Source: JBDTSW01 sp963807385 (GTDB lineage Bacteria > Actinomycetota > Thermoleophilia > Solirubrobacterales > 70-9). From it: a stretch of DNA of 64,000 bases. The translations under genes and the position numbers were made by a program. The stretch is from assembly GCA_963807385.1 (NCBI GenBank), contig CAWEBQ010000002.1, positions 992,001 through 1,056,000 of the forward strand, written 5' to 3'. Each line of letters begins with the position of its first letter. The first letter of the stretch is position 1. Below, piece after piece: positions 32,362 through 41,201 of this stretch. The notes beneath the pieces were generated by a model. It worked only from the letters and a program-made list of their open reading frames with translations. It did not search any database and was not told the DNA's origin.

Positions 32362-33627
32362 ATGAGCGGGGCCGCCGGCACGGACACCCTCACGCGGCGG
32401 ATCGAGGAGCTCGCCGGCGCGCGAACGAGGGCCAACGGGCGCTTCTTCGGTGCCGAGTCCCAGCGGCTGGCCCGCTGCTGCCACGCGATGGCGGAGCGCT
32501 TCGCCCGCGGCGGCCGGCTGATCGCGGTCGGGCATTCCCCGGTCGCCCGCTCCGACGCCCGCCACGTCGCGGTCGAGTTCGTCCACCCGGTGATCGTCGG
32601 CAAGCGCGCGCTGCCGGCAATCGGCCTCGCGGGGGAGGGCGGTGACCTCGCCCCTCAGCTCAACGCGCTGGCGGAGGCCGACGACATCGTGATCGCGTTC
32701 GCTGCGGGTCCGGCCGACCTGATTCAGGCGGCGGCGGCGGTCGAAGCGGCTCGCGCGATCGGTTGCCAGACGATCGCCTTCTTCGCCGCCGGCGCCGAGT
32801 GGGAGTTCCGGGTCGGCGAAGACGACCCCTTCATCGAGCAGGAGGTGGCGGAGACGCTGTATCACGTGCTCTGGGAGCTGGTGCACGTGTTCTTCGACCA
32901 CCGAGGCCTGCTCGAGGGGCGGGAGGCGCGCCCGGTCCACGACACCGGCGGCTCGAGCTTCCTCTACCCGTTCCTCTCGGAGTCCGAGCACGACCTCGAC
33001 GCGATCACCGCCGACGTCCAGCGTTCGGCGCAGATGAAGGCGGAGGAGATCGGCGCGTTGCGCGAGGCGACGCTGACGGAGAACGGGGAGGCGCTGATCG
33101 CGGCGGCCACGGCCATGCGCGTCCGGCTCGACGCGGGGGGCCGCCTGCTGGCGTTCGGGAACGGTGGGTCGGCGACCGACGCCATGGACGCGGTCGCCGA
33201 CTATCGCGACCCTCCGCATGGCTGGGCGTCCCGGCCCGCCCTCGACCTCACGGAGGACACCTCGATCATCACGGCCATCGCGAACGATGTGGGCGTCGAG
33301 GAGATCTTTCAGCGGCAGGTGATCGCCCATGGGCGCGAGGGTGATGCGGCGCTCGCTCTCTCCACCAGCGGTGGGTCCGACAACATCATCCTGGCGCTCG
33401 CCGAGGCCCGCCGGCGGAAGCTGCTCACGGTCGCGCTGGTCGGCTACGACGGCGGGCGGATCGCGGCGGAAGGACTGGCCGATCACGTGATCGTCACCCG
33501 CTCGCAGCACATCCCGCGGATCCAGGAGGCGCAGGCAGCCGCGCACCACGTTCTACGGGAGCTTGTCGAGCTGGCTGACCAATCCCACGACCCGCACGCA
33601 CCCAGCATTCAACCCGGTGGCGACTGA
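32362..33627 (+). CDS. Double SIS-domain (GmhA-like) protein in the hydrogenase operon
   Basis: 421 aa with two sugar-isomerase (SIS) folds. The N-terminal domain (about 1-190) is weaker (GRLIAVGHSPVARSDARHVA). The C-terminal domain (about 220-410) matches phosphoheptose-isomerase/DiaA-like proteins: GGRLLAFGNGGSATDAMDAV, LTEDTSIITAIANDVGVEE and LALSTSGGSDNIILALAEAR. Phosphosugar-binding serines (NGGSATDA, STSGGSDN) are intact. SIS proteins recur in group 1h operons without a defined role; a link to ligand or cofactor synthesis is speculation. It overlaps hypF by 11 bp. Confidence 0.85.
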   Translation: MSGAAGTDTLTRRIEELAGARTRANGRFFGAESQRLARCCHAMAERFARGGRLIAVGHSPVARSDARHVAVEFVHPVIVGKRALPAIGLAGEGGDLAPQLNALAEADDIVIAFAAGPADLIQAAAAVEAARAIGCQTIAFFAAGAEWEFRVGEDDPFIEQEVAETLYHVLWELVHVFFDHRGLLEGREARPVHDTGGSSFLYPFLSESEHDLDAITADVQRSAQMKAEEIGALREATLTENGEALIAAATAMRVRLDAGGRLLAFGNGGSATDAMDAVADYRDPPHGWASRPALDLTEDTSIITAIANDVGVEEIFQRQVIAHGREGDAALALSTSGGSDNIILALAEARRRKLLTVALVGYDGGRIAAEGLADHVIVTRSQHIPRIQEAQAAAHHVLRELVELADQSHDPHAPSIQPGGD

Positions 33628-35914
33628 GCCGCGACGCGTCCGGGTTCGCGTCCGGGGGACCGTCCAAGGGGTCGGGTTTCGCCCGTACGTGTTCAGGCTC
33701 GCGTCGGAGCTCGGTCTCGACGGCTGGGTGTTGAACGACGAGCGGGGGGTCGTGATCGAGGCCCAGGGCACGGGCGACGCGGTCGAGCGGCTGCTGCGGC
33801 AACTGCCCGAGCACGCGCCGCCGCTGGCGGAGGTGGAGGCGGTCGAGACAACGGAAGCAAGGCTGCGCGACGACTCCGGCTTCCGGATCGCCGACTCGGT
33901 CGGCGGCGGCGAGCCGGAGGCCCTGGTCTCCCCCGATACGGCCACGTGCGCCGACTGCCTGGCCGAGCTCTTCGACCCCGCCGACCGCAGGCACCGCTAT
34001 CCGTTCATCAACTGCACGAACTGCGGGCCCCGGTTCACCATCGTCGAAGGAGTCCCGTACGACCGTCCGCAGACGACGATGGCGCGGTTCCGGATGTGCA
34101 ACGCGTGCCAGGCCGAGTACGAGGACCCGCGCGACCGCCGGTTTCACGCGCAGCCCAACGCCTGCGCGGAGTGTGGCCCGCAGGCCCGCATGGTGGGAAG
34201 CGAGGCCGAGGACCCGGCCCGAGCGGCGGCCGAGCTGCTGCGCTCCGGATCGATCGTGGCCGTCAAGGGCCTGGGGGGCTACCACCTCGCCTGCCTGGCG
34301 GATCACGAGCAGGCCGTCGCGACGCTGCGCGCGCGCAAGCGGCGCGAGGACAAGCCGTTCGCCCTGATGGCCCGGGACCTCGACGCCGCGCGGGCGCTCG
34401 TCGAGCTGACCCCCGCCGACGAGGCGCAGCTCGCCGGGGCGGAGCGCCCGATCGTGATCGCGAGGAGACGTGAGGGTGCGTCCGTCGCGACCTCCGTGGC
34501 CCCGAGGACGCGGGACCTCGGCGTGATGCTGCCCTACACGCCACTCCACCACCTGCTCCTCGCCGACTGCGCGAGCACCCTCGTGATGACGTCCGGCAAC
34601 CTCTCGGACGAGCCAATCGCCTACGCCGACGACGACGCCGCCGGCCGGCTGGCGGACATCGCCGACGCGTTCCTGGTCCACGACCGGCCGATCCACGTCC
34701 GCACCGACGACTCCGTCGCGCGATCCCTCGATCAGACCGTCTCGCGGGCCCCGCTCCTGATGAGGCGCTCCCGGGGCCACGTGCCGCGCAGCACTCCGCT
34801 GCCGGCGCCGGCAGCCCGTCCCATCCTGGCCTGTGGCGCCGAGTTGAAGAGCACGTTCTGCGTGGCCAAGGGCGGGCGCGCCTGGGTCGGACACCACATC
34901 GGGGACCTCAAGAACTGGGAGACGCTCGAGGCGTTTCGTGAGGGCGTCGAGCACTTCGAGCGCCTCTTCGCTGTCGTGCCCGAGGTCGTGGCTCACGACC
35001 GTCACCCCGACTACCTCTCGAGCAGGTACGCGCTGGACCGTGAGGGGGTCGAGCACGTGGCGGTCCAACATCACCACGCGCACCTCGCCGCGTGTCTCGC
35101 CGAGCACGGCGAGCAGGGCCGGGCGGTGGGGGCCATCTATGACGGCGCCGGATTGGGGCCCGACGGCACCGTCTGGGGCGGCGAGATCCTCACCGGCGAC
35201 CTTCGCGGATACGAGCGGCGCGGGCTCCTGTTCCCGGTCCGCCTTCCCGGCGGCGACCGTGCGGCGCTCGAGCCCTGGCGGATGGCCTGCGCGTGGCTCG
35301 TCGCCTGCGCCGGCGAGGACGTGCCCGAGATCCCCGAGGCGCTCGTCGGCGAGGTGTCCGCAGATGCGTGGGAGGCGGTGTGCGGGCTGATCCCGGCGGG
35401 GCTGAACTCACCCCCGACCACGAGCGCCGGCCGGCTATTCGACGCCGTTGCCGCCCTCTGCGGGATCAGCGCGGTGGTGAGCTACGAGGGCCAGGCCGCG
35501 GCAGAATTGGAGGGGGTGGCCGACGCGTTGGAGCGGGGTGAGTATCCGATGCCGATGATCGATGCCGGCGATGGGCATGGGGACGGAGCCGTGATCCTCG
35601 ATGCCCGCGAGACCGTCCGGCGGGTCGCCGCGGATCTGCGAGACGGGGCACGTACGGAGCATGTTGCGGCCCGGTTTCACAATGGGCTCGCCCGCGCGAC
35701 CGCGGGTGCTCTTACGCGAGAGTGCGAAGCCGCCGGCGCCAATGTCGTCGTGCTCTCCGGCGGTGTCTTTCAGAACCGACTGCTGCTCGAGCGGACGGCG
35801 GCGCTCCTTCACGAGTCCTCCCTGCGGGTGCTGATCCCCCAGCGCCTGCCGCCCAACGACGGCGCGATCTCCTACGGCCAGGCCGCAATCGCGGCGGCCC
35901 GCCTCCCCGAGTGA
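33617..35914 (+). CDS. hypF: Carbamoyltransferase HypF
   Basis: 765 aa. HypF makes the carbamoyl group that becomes the CN ligands. Domains in order: acylphosphatase (RVRGTVQGVGFRPYVF), two zinc fingers (CADCLAELFDP, CTNCGPRFT, CNACQAEYEDP, CAECGP), a YrdC-like adenylation domain (GSIVAVKGLGGYHLACLADH, KRREDKPFALMARDLD) and a Kae1-like domain (VAVQHHHAHLAACLAEH, VLSGGVFQNRLLLERT). The start is GTG 33617, overlapping the SIS gene. It is the last gene of the operon; a hairpin follows. Confidence 0.97.
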   Translation: MATEPRRVRVRVRGTVQGVGFRPYVFRLASELGLDGWVLNDERGVVIEAQGTGDAVERLLRQLPEHAPPLAEVEAVETTEARLRDDSGFRIADSVGGGEPEALVSPDTATCADCLAELFDPADRRHRYPFINCTNCGPRFTIVEGVPYDRPQTTMARFRMCNACQAEYEDPRDRRFHAQPNACAECGPQARMVGSEAEDPARAAAELLRSGSIVAVKGLGGYHLACLADHEQAVATLRARKRREDKPFALMARDLDAARALVELTPADEAQLAGAERPIVIARRREGASVATSVAPRTRDLGVMLPYTPLHHLLLADCASTLVMTSGNLSDEPIAYADDDAAGRLADIADAFLVHDRPIHVRTDDSVARSLDQTVSRAPLLMRRSRGHVPRSTPLPAPAARPILACGAELKSTFCVAKGGRAWVGHHIGDLKNWETLEAFREGVEHFERLFAVVPEVVAHDRHPDYLSSRYALDREGVEHVAVQHHHAHLAACLAEHGEQGRAVGAIYDGAGLGPDGTVWGGEILTGDLRGYERRGLLFPVRLPGGDRAALEPWRMACAWLVACAGEDVPEIPEALVGEVSADAWEAVCGLIPAGLNSPPTTSAGRLFDAVAALCGISAVVSYEGQAAAELEGVADALERGEYPMPMIDAGDGHGDGAVILDARETVRRVAADLRDGARTEHVAARFHNGLARATAGALTRECEAAGANVVVLSGGVFQNRLLLERTAALLHESSLRVLIPQRLPPNDGAISYGQAAIAAARLPE

Positions 35915-35918
35915 ACGG

Positions 35919-35941
35919 TTTCGGGGTCCATAGACCCGAAA
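35919..35941. terminator. Hairpin between hypF and the convergent small gene
   Basis: TTTCGGG (35919-35925) with TC after a bulged G pairs with GACCCGAAA (35933-35941). Both arms end in A/T tracts, so it could terminate transcription from both sides. Confidence 0.5.
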
Positions 35942-35964
35942 TGCGTTCCGCCGGGGTCGAGCGT

Positions 35965-36279
35965 CTAGATCATGCCCCCCTCGGGGGCGATCACCCACAC
36001 GCGTTCGGCCCAGCGGAGAACCTCCTCATCGTCGAGCTCGCCGACGGTGGACGCTCCCGCCGCCTCGATCACGCGGGCCAGCTCGCCCCAAGCCATCGCC
36101 ACCTTGACGACGCGCTGCAGCGGCCCGAAGGTTCCCGCCGACTTCAGCTCGGCGGCCTGGGCCCGCGCCTGCGCGCTGGTGATCTGGGCGAAGGGGGTGT
36201 CGGTGTCGCCGATGTGGACGGTCCGGGCCCGCGCCTCGCGGGCCCGCGCGGCCGGATCCGGCTGCGTCGATCCGTCCAT
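35965..36279 (-). CDS. Small conserved hypothetical protein between the hydrogenase loci
   Basis: 104 aa, soluble and helical. Segments: ARARTVHIGDTDTPFAQITS, AGTFGPLQRVVKVAMAWGEL and LDDEEVLRWAERVWVIAPEG. It is divergent from the orphan small subunit with a 71-bp shared promoter region and convergent with hypF. I do not recognise a family. Its position between two hydrogenase transcription units suggests, but does not show, a related job. Confidence 0.55.
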   Translation of the reverse strand: MDGSTQPDPAARAREARARTVHIGDTDTPFAQITSAQARAQAAELKSAGTFGPLQRVVKVAMAWGELARVIEAAGASTVGELDDEEVLRWAERVWVIAPEGGMI

Positions 36280-36350
36280 TTCCCCAACATATCGGGCCGC
36301 GGGAGTACAGTCTGCGTGATGCCATCGCTCAACCAGGGAAGGAGCGGCAG

Positions 36351-37418
36351 GTGGCGGAGATGAGCGGCCAGGAGGGCCGGCCCGAAAGCGCGGAGGCGCC
36401 GCTGGCGGTTCACGTTCTGTGGATGACGACCGGCCTGTCGTGCGAGGGGGACTCGCTCGCGATGACCAGCGCCACCAACCCCAGCCTCGAGGACATCGTG
36501 CAGGGCGTGATCCCTGGGATGCCGAGGGTCGAACTCCATAACCAGGTCCTCGCGTTCGCCTCTGGGGACGAGTACCTGGAGACGTGGTACGAGGCCGAGC
36601 GCGGCGAGCTCGAGCCCTACATCCTGATCGTCGAGGGCTCGATCGCGAACGAGAACATCAGCGGCGACGGGCATTGGACGGGGTTCGGGGTCAACCCGTT
36701 CGACGGTCAGCCGATCACGATCAACGAGTGGGTCGACCGCCTGGCACCCAAGGCCGCGGCGGTCGTCGCGGTCGGGACTTGCGCGACCTACGGCGGCATC
36801 CCGGCGATGAGGAACAACCCGACCGGGGCGATGGGCCTCCCGGACTATCTCGGCTGGGACTGGAGGTCGGCGGGCGATCTGCCGATCATTTGCATACCGG
36901 GATGCCCAGCCCAGCCGGACAACATGACCGAGATGCTGCTCTATCTCGTGCTTCATACCGCCGGCATGACCCCGGCGCCGGAGCTCGACGCGCAGCTGCG
37001 CCCGACGTGGCTGTTCGGCAGGACGACCAGGGAGGGCTGCAACCGGGCCGGCTTCACCGAGCAGGGTCAGTTCGCCACGGAGTACGGCGACGACGGGCGC
37101 TGCCTGGTGAAGCTGGGCTGCAAGGGCCCGGTGGCGAAGTGCAACGTGCCGGTGCGGGGATGGGTCAACGGCACGGGTGGCTGTCCCAACGTCGGGGGCA
37201 TCTGCATCGCGTGCACGATGCCGAGCTTCCCGGATGCCTACCAGCCGTTCATGGACGCCGATCCCTGGGGGAACACCGCCGCCAACTTCCAGCGCTTCAC
37301 CTACGGCCCCCTGTTCCGCTACCTGCGCAAGCGCAACCTCGAGCACAAGTACGAGAAGGAGCCGAGTTGGCGGCGCGACGGGGACACGCTCACGAGCGGC
37401 TACGAGCCTGGCACGTAG
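36351..37418 (+). CDS. Second, orphan [NiFe]-hydrogenase small subunit (group 1h-like)
   Basis: 355 aa, strongly similar along its whole length to the small subunit at 24304. The same cluster residues are present: C31-x-x-D34 (GLSCEGD), GTCATYGG, IPGCPAQPDN, REGCNRAGF, RCLVKLGCKGP and GGCPNVGGICIACTMP. No signal peptide. GTG 36351 is chosen because GGAAGGAG lies 6 bases upstream; ATG 36360 is an alternative. No large subunit accompanies it. It could pair with the single large subunit under other conditions or act as a stand-alone Fe-S protein. The PAS-GGDEF-EAL gene begins 23 bp downstream. Confidence 0.93.
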   Translation: MAEMSGQEGRPESAEAPLAVHVLWMTTGLSCEGDSLAMTSATNPSLEDIVQGVIPGMPRVELHNQVLAFASGDEYLETWYEAERGELEPYILIVEGSIANENISGDGHWTGFGVNPFDGQPITINEWVDRLAPKAAAVVAVGTCATYGGIPAMRNNPTGAMGLPDYLGWDWRSAGDLPIICIPGCPAQPDNMTEMLLYLVLHTAGMTPAPELDAQLRPTWLFGRTTREGCNRAGFTEQGQFATEYGDDGRCLVKLGCKGPVAKCNVPVRGWVNGTGGCPNVGGICIACTMPSFPDAYQPFMDADPWGNTAANFQRFTYGPLFRYLRKRNLEHKYEKEPSWRRDGDTLTSGYEPGT

Positions 37419-37441
37419 CCACCCCCTCCTGACGGGCGACA

Positions 37442-39274
37442 GTGGGCACCATCACCGAGATCATCCGCTGGACAACGTACCGCCTGAGCAGTGCGTACTA
37501 CCGAGTGGCTGGGATCCTGCTCGGCCGCGACAGGCTTCTGCTGGGGTCGGAGCGCCGCTTCCGGGGGCTGCTCGAATCGGCCCCCGATGCGATGGTCATC
37601 GTGAACTCGCATGGGCATATCGAGTTCGTGAACGCGCAGACGGAGCGGCTCTTCGGGTACGACCGCCGCGAGATCCTGGGACAGAACGTGGGCGAGTTGG
37701 TGCCGGAGCGCCTGCGCCCTAAGCATCACCATCACACAAAGGGGTACATGCGAGATGCGAAGGCGCGTCCGATGGGGATCGGGCGCGAGCTCTTCGGACG
37801 CCGCCGGGATGGCACCGAGTTCCCGATCGAGATCAGCCTGAGCCCGCTGGAGTCCGACGGCGGGCTCCTCGTATCGGCCGTGATCCGCGACATCACAGAG
37901 CGGAAGCAGGCGGAGGAACGGCTGCGTCACCTCGCAGACCACGACGGCCTGACCGGACTGCTCAACCGGCGGAGGTTCGAGGAGCGCCTCGAGCAGGAGG
38001 TAGCCGAGGCACACCGCTACGAACTCGACGGGACCATGCTCCTGATTGACATCGACGGGCTGAAGGACGTAAACGACACGCTGGGGCACAGCCAGGGAGA
38101 CGAGCTGATCCGCAGCATCGGTGACTCGATCGCCAGCCGCGTGCGCGAGACCGACGTCGTCGCCCGCATCGGAGGCGACGAGTTCGGCGTGCTGATGCCG
38201 AACACGAACGCGGCGGGTGCACAGGTGGCCGCCACGGGGCTGCTCGAGGCGATTCGTGACGCCGGGATCGCGCTCGGCTCGCAGCGACTGCGCCCGAGCG
38301 TGTGCGCGGGAATTGCCGGCTTCGAGCAGGGGCATGACATGGCCGCGGACGTGATGATCGCCGCCGACCTCGCCCTCTACCGCGCGAAGGAGCGCGGGCG
38401 CGACCGCGTGGCCGTGTACACGCCCGATCTCAGCGGCGACGGGGGCGCCGTCGAGCGGACACCGTGGTCGCGACGGATCCGTCGCAGCCTCGATGAGGAC
38501 CTGTTCGTTCCCTACCGCCAGCCGATCATGAGCCTGCCGTCCAGGGAGATCTCACGCTTCGAGCTGCTCGCCAGAATGATGGACGACGAGAACGGCCAAC
38601 CGGTCCTTCCCGGCGGGTTCCTGCCCGCCTGCGAACGGTCGGGGATGATCCGCGAGCTCGACCGGCGGATGGCCTCATGGGCGATCGACCTCATCGCGAA
38701 CTCGGAGGACGCCGGCCGGCCGCTGAGCTACGAGGTGAACCTCTCCGCTCTGACGCTCACCGACCGGAAGTTCCCGGAGTGGATCGCCCAGCGCGTGCGA
38801 AGGGCCCAGATCGACCCGGGACGGCTCATGTTCGAGATCACCGAGACGGCCGCGATCGCGAACCTCCAGCGCGCACGTGACTTCGCCGAGGTGCTTCGCG
38901 GGGTGGGCTGTGGCTTCGCGCTCGATGACTTCGGCGCGGGGTTCGCGTCGTTCTCCTATCTCAAGCACATCCCGCTGGACGCCTTGAAGATCGACGGCGA
39001 GTTCATCCGCAACCTGCGGACCAATCACACCGACCAGGTCCTGGTGAGGCACATGGGCGAGATCGCCACCGAGCTCGGCCTCTTCACGATCGCCGAGTTC
39101 GTCGAGAACCAGGAGACGCTCGAGATCCTGGCCGACTACGGCATCGCTGCGGTCCAGGGATTCCACATCGGCGAACCCGAGCCCGCGCTCGACGTCACCA
39201 CCCTCACGCTCCCCGACGACCTCGGCGCGCCGTCGGTGCGGCCGCCTACGCCCTCGCCGCCAGGTCAGTCCTGA
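37442..39274 (+). CDS. PAS-GGDEF-EAL cyclic-di-GMP signalling protein
   Basis: 610 aa. PAS domain at about residues 35-155 (ESAPDAMVIVNSHGHIEFVN, RDITERKQAEE). GGDEF domain at about 165-330 with an intact active site GGDEF (residues 244-248, ARIGGDEFGVLMP). EAL domain at about 355-590 with ELLARM in the EAL position, FEITETAAI, LDDFGAGFASFSYLKHIPLD and KIDGEFIRNL. Cyclase and phosphodiesterase activities are both possible. No transmembrane segment is obvious, so the PAS domain probably senses a cytoplasmic signal. Likely cotranscribed with the orphan hydrogenase small subunit. The 3' end overlaps ispH by 29 bp, convergently. Confidence 0.93.
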   Translation: MGTITEIIRWTTYRLSSAYYRVAGILLGRDRLLLGSERRFRGLLESAPDAMVIVNSHGHIEFVNAQTERLFGYDRREILGQNVGELVPERLRPKHHHHTKGYMRDAKARPMGIGRELFGRRRDGTEFPIEISLSPLESDGGLLVSAVIRDITERKQAEERLRHLADHDGLTGLLNRRRFEERLEQEVAEAHRYELDGTMLLIDIDGLKDVNDTLGHSQGDELIRSIGDSIASRVRETDVVARIGGDEFGVLMPNTNAAGAQVAATGLLEAIRDAGIALGSQRLRPSVCAGIAGFEQGHDMAADVMIAADLALYRAKERGRDRVAVYTPDLSGDGGAVERTPWSRRIRRSLDEDLFVPYRQPIMSLPSREISRFELLARMMDDENGQPVLPGGFLPACERSGMIRELDRRMASWAIDLIANSEDAGRPLSYEVNLSALTLTDRKFPEWIAQRVRRAQIDPGRLMFEITETAAIANLQRARDFAEVLRGVGCGFALDDFGAGFASFSYLKHIPLDALKIDGEFIRNLRTNHTDQVLVRHMGEIATELGLFTIAEFVENQETLEILADYGIAAVQGFHIGEPEPALDVTTLTLPDDLGAPSVRPPTPSPPGQS

Positions 39275-40226
39275 TCTGCTTCGGCAGCATGAAGCGCACG
39301 TCCTCGTGGACGGTGCGCAGCTCCGAGACGTCCTCTGCCCCCCGATCGCGGAAGTAGCCCACCAGCTCGGTCACCAGCTCCTCCGGGGCGCTGGCGCCGG
39401 AGGTGATGCCCACCGTCTCGACCCCGTCGAGCCATTCCTCGCGCACCTGCGCCGAGTTGTCGATCAGATGGGACCGGGTCCCGAGCTCGCGCGTCACGTC
39501 CACCAGGCGCTGCGAGTTCGACGAGTTGGTCGAGCCGATCACCAACACCAGGTCGCACTCCTTCGCCAGCTGCTTGACCGCGATCTGCCGGTTGGTGGTC
39601 GCGTAACAGATGTCGTCGGACTTCGGCGAGACCACCTTCGGAAAGCGCTCGCGGAGTCGGGCGATGATCGCCGAGGTCTCATCGACCGAGAGGGTGGTCT
39701 GGGTGATGAATGCGAGCTTCTCCGGATCGGGCACGTCCTCGGGCACCCGCAGGCGATCGACGTCGGCGGCGGTCTGCACGAGCACGATGTGCTCGGGCGC
39801 CTCGCCGGTGGTCCCCTCGACCTCCTCGTGGCCCTCGTGTCCGATCAGGATCATCGTGTAGCCCTGCTCTGCGAACTTGCGGGCCTCGACGTGGACCTTG
39901 GTGACCAGCGGGCAGGTGGCGTCGATGGTGCGGAGGTTGCGCACCGCCGCGTTCGCGTGGACGCTGGGCGCCACGCCGTGCGCGGAGAAGACCACCAGCG
40001 CTCCCTCGGGCACCTCGGTCTCCTCCTCGACGAAGATCGCGCCGCGTTCGCGGAGCTGCTGGACCACGTGCTTGTTGTGGACGATCTCCTTGCGCACGTA
40101 GACAGGCGGGCCGTGGAGGTCGAGCGCGTGCTCGACCGTCTGGACCGCCCGGTCGACGCCCGCGCAGTAGCCGCGAGGAGCCGCGAGCAGCACGCGCTTT
40201 GGGGCACTTGTGGCGGTCGCATTCAC
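39246..40226 (-). CDS. ispH: 4-hydroxy-3-methylbut-2-enyl diphosphate reductase IspH
   Basis: 326 aa, [4Fe-4S] enzyme of the last step of the MEP isoprenoid pathway. Cluster cysteines: C in APRGYCAGVDRAV, in IDATCPLVTKVH, and in DDICYATTNRQ. Substrate motifs AHGVAP, GHEGHEEVEGTTGE, TQTTLSVDET and SSNSQRLVDV are present. The length is normal. The ATG at 40226 follows the M28 gene's stop on the same strand by 30 bp. Confidence 0.97.
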   Translation of the reverse strand: MNATATSAPKRVLLAAPRGYCAGVDRAVQTVEHALDLHGPPVYVRKEIVHNKHVVQQLRERGAIFVEEETEVPEGALVVFSAHGVAPSVHANAAVRNLRTIDATCPLVTKVHVEARKFAEQGYTMILIGHEGHEEVEGTTGEAPEHIVLVQTAADVDRLRVPEDVPDPEKLAFITQTTLSVDETSAIIARLRERFPKVVSPKSDDICYATTNRQIAVKQLAKECDLVLVIGSTNSSNSQRLVDVTRELGTRSHLIDNSAQVREEWLDGVETVGITSGASAPEELVTELVGYFRDRGAEDVSELRTVHEDVRFMLPKQIRTDLAARA

Positions 40227-40256
40227 GGCATGAAGGGTAGCCGGGGGGGCCTCGCC

Positions 40257-41162
40257 CTACCGGATCCGGGGGATCGCCAGCACGGCGGCCTCGCCCACGG
40301 CGTCGAGGCTCTCCGCGCACACCTTGTCCAGGGTGTCCGCCGGGGTGTGCCAGTGGGGGCCCGGCGCCTGCGCCGCTCCGAAGGTGAAGTCGATCAGGGC
40401 CACCGCCGGGACCGCCGCCTCGAGGAAGGGCAGGTGGTCGTCGGAGATCGGCTTGGTGGTGCCGATGAACGGCGCCGCGCCTCCCGAGGCCTCCATCGCG
40501 GCGTTTGCGAACAGCGCGAAAAGCTGCGGGTCCGAGCTCGCCTCGAGCGGGACCTCGAGGTCGCAGTCGCCGATCATGTCGAAGAGGACCATCGCCTCGA
40601 TGTCGTCGACCGGCGGGCCTCCCTGCCGGCCGCCGGCCTGCGCGAGCGCCATGTAGTGGCGGCTGCCGCGCGTTCCGTCGACTTCGAACGGCCGATCGCC
40701 GCGCGCCTCCTCCGCGTCGAAGAGCGCGAGGTGAATGGACGGCCCGCCAAGCGGTGCCGCCCGGGCCAGTGCCCGCGCCAACTCGAGGACCACCGCGACA
40801 CCCGAGGCGCCGTCGTTCGCCCCGACGAACCCGGGAATGCCGTCCTTGGTGTCGTGGTGCGCGCCGACGACGACGGCGCCGGGCGCGCGGCCCGGAATCA
40901 CGCCCACGACGTTCGCATAGGGGCGCTGCACCCGGACGTCCTCGACCCCTGCGTCCCGGAGCTCGCGCACGATGAACTCCGTCTCGCGCTCGCTCGCGGG
41001 CGAGCCCGACGGCCGCGGCCCAAAAGCCACCTGAGCCACGACGTCAGCGTAGGCGCGCTGAGCGTCAAACGAGCCACCCGCGGGCTCGTCCGGCTCGCCG
41101 CAGCCCGCCGCGAAGAGGATCAGAGCGGCGCTTAGGGCTGGGATCGGGCGACGTGCGCTCAC
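40257..41162 (-). CDS. M28-family zinc peptidase, lipoprotein
   Basis: 301 aa. A lipobox (ALILFAAGCGEP) predicts a lipid-anchored extracytoplasmic protein. M28 aminopeptidase motifs: VVVGAHHDTKDG (first zinc His and Asp), GANDGASGVAVVLELA (bridging Asp), LFDAEEARGD (Glu pair) and VLFDMIGDCDL. The final zinc His lies near FIGTTKPISDDHLPF. It likely hydrolyses exported peptides or amino-acid derivatives. It precedes ispH on the minus strand. Confidence 0.9.
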   Translation of the reverse strand: MSARRPIPALSAALILFAAGCGEPDEPAGGSFDAQRAYADVVAQVAFGPRPSGSPASERETEFIVRELRDAGVEDVRVQRPYANVVGVIPGRAPGAVVVGAHHDTKDGIPGFVGANDGASGVAVVLELARALARAAPLGGPSIHLALFDAEEARGDRPFEVDGTRGSRHYMALAQAGGRQGGPPVDDIEAMVLFDMIGDCDLEVPLEASSDPQLFALFANAAMEASGGAAPFIGTTKPISDDHLPFLEAAVPAVALIDFTFGAAQAPGPHWHTPADTLDKVCAESLDAVGEAAVLAIPRIR

Positions 41163-41201
41163 GTACGCACGAGGCTACCCCGCAAGGGGTATGTTCACGG
41201 C

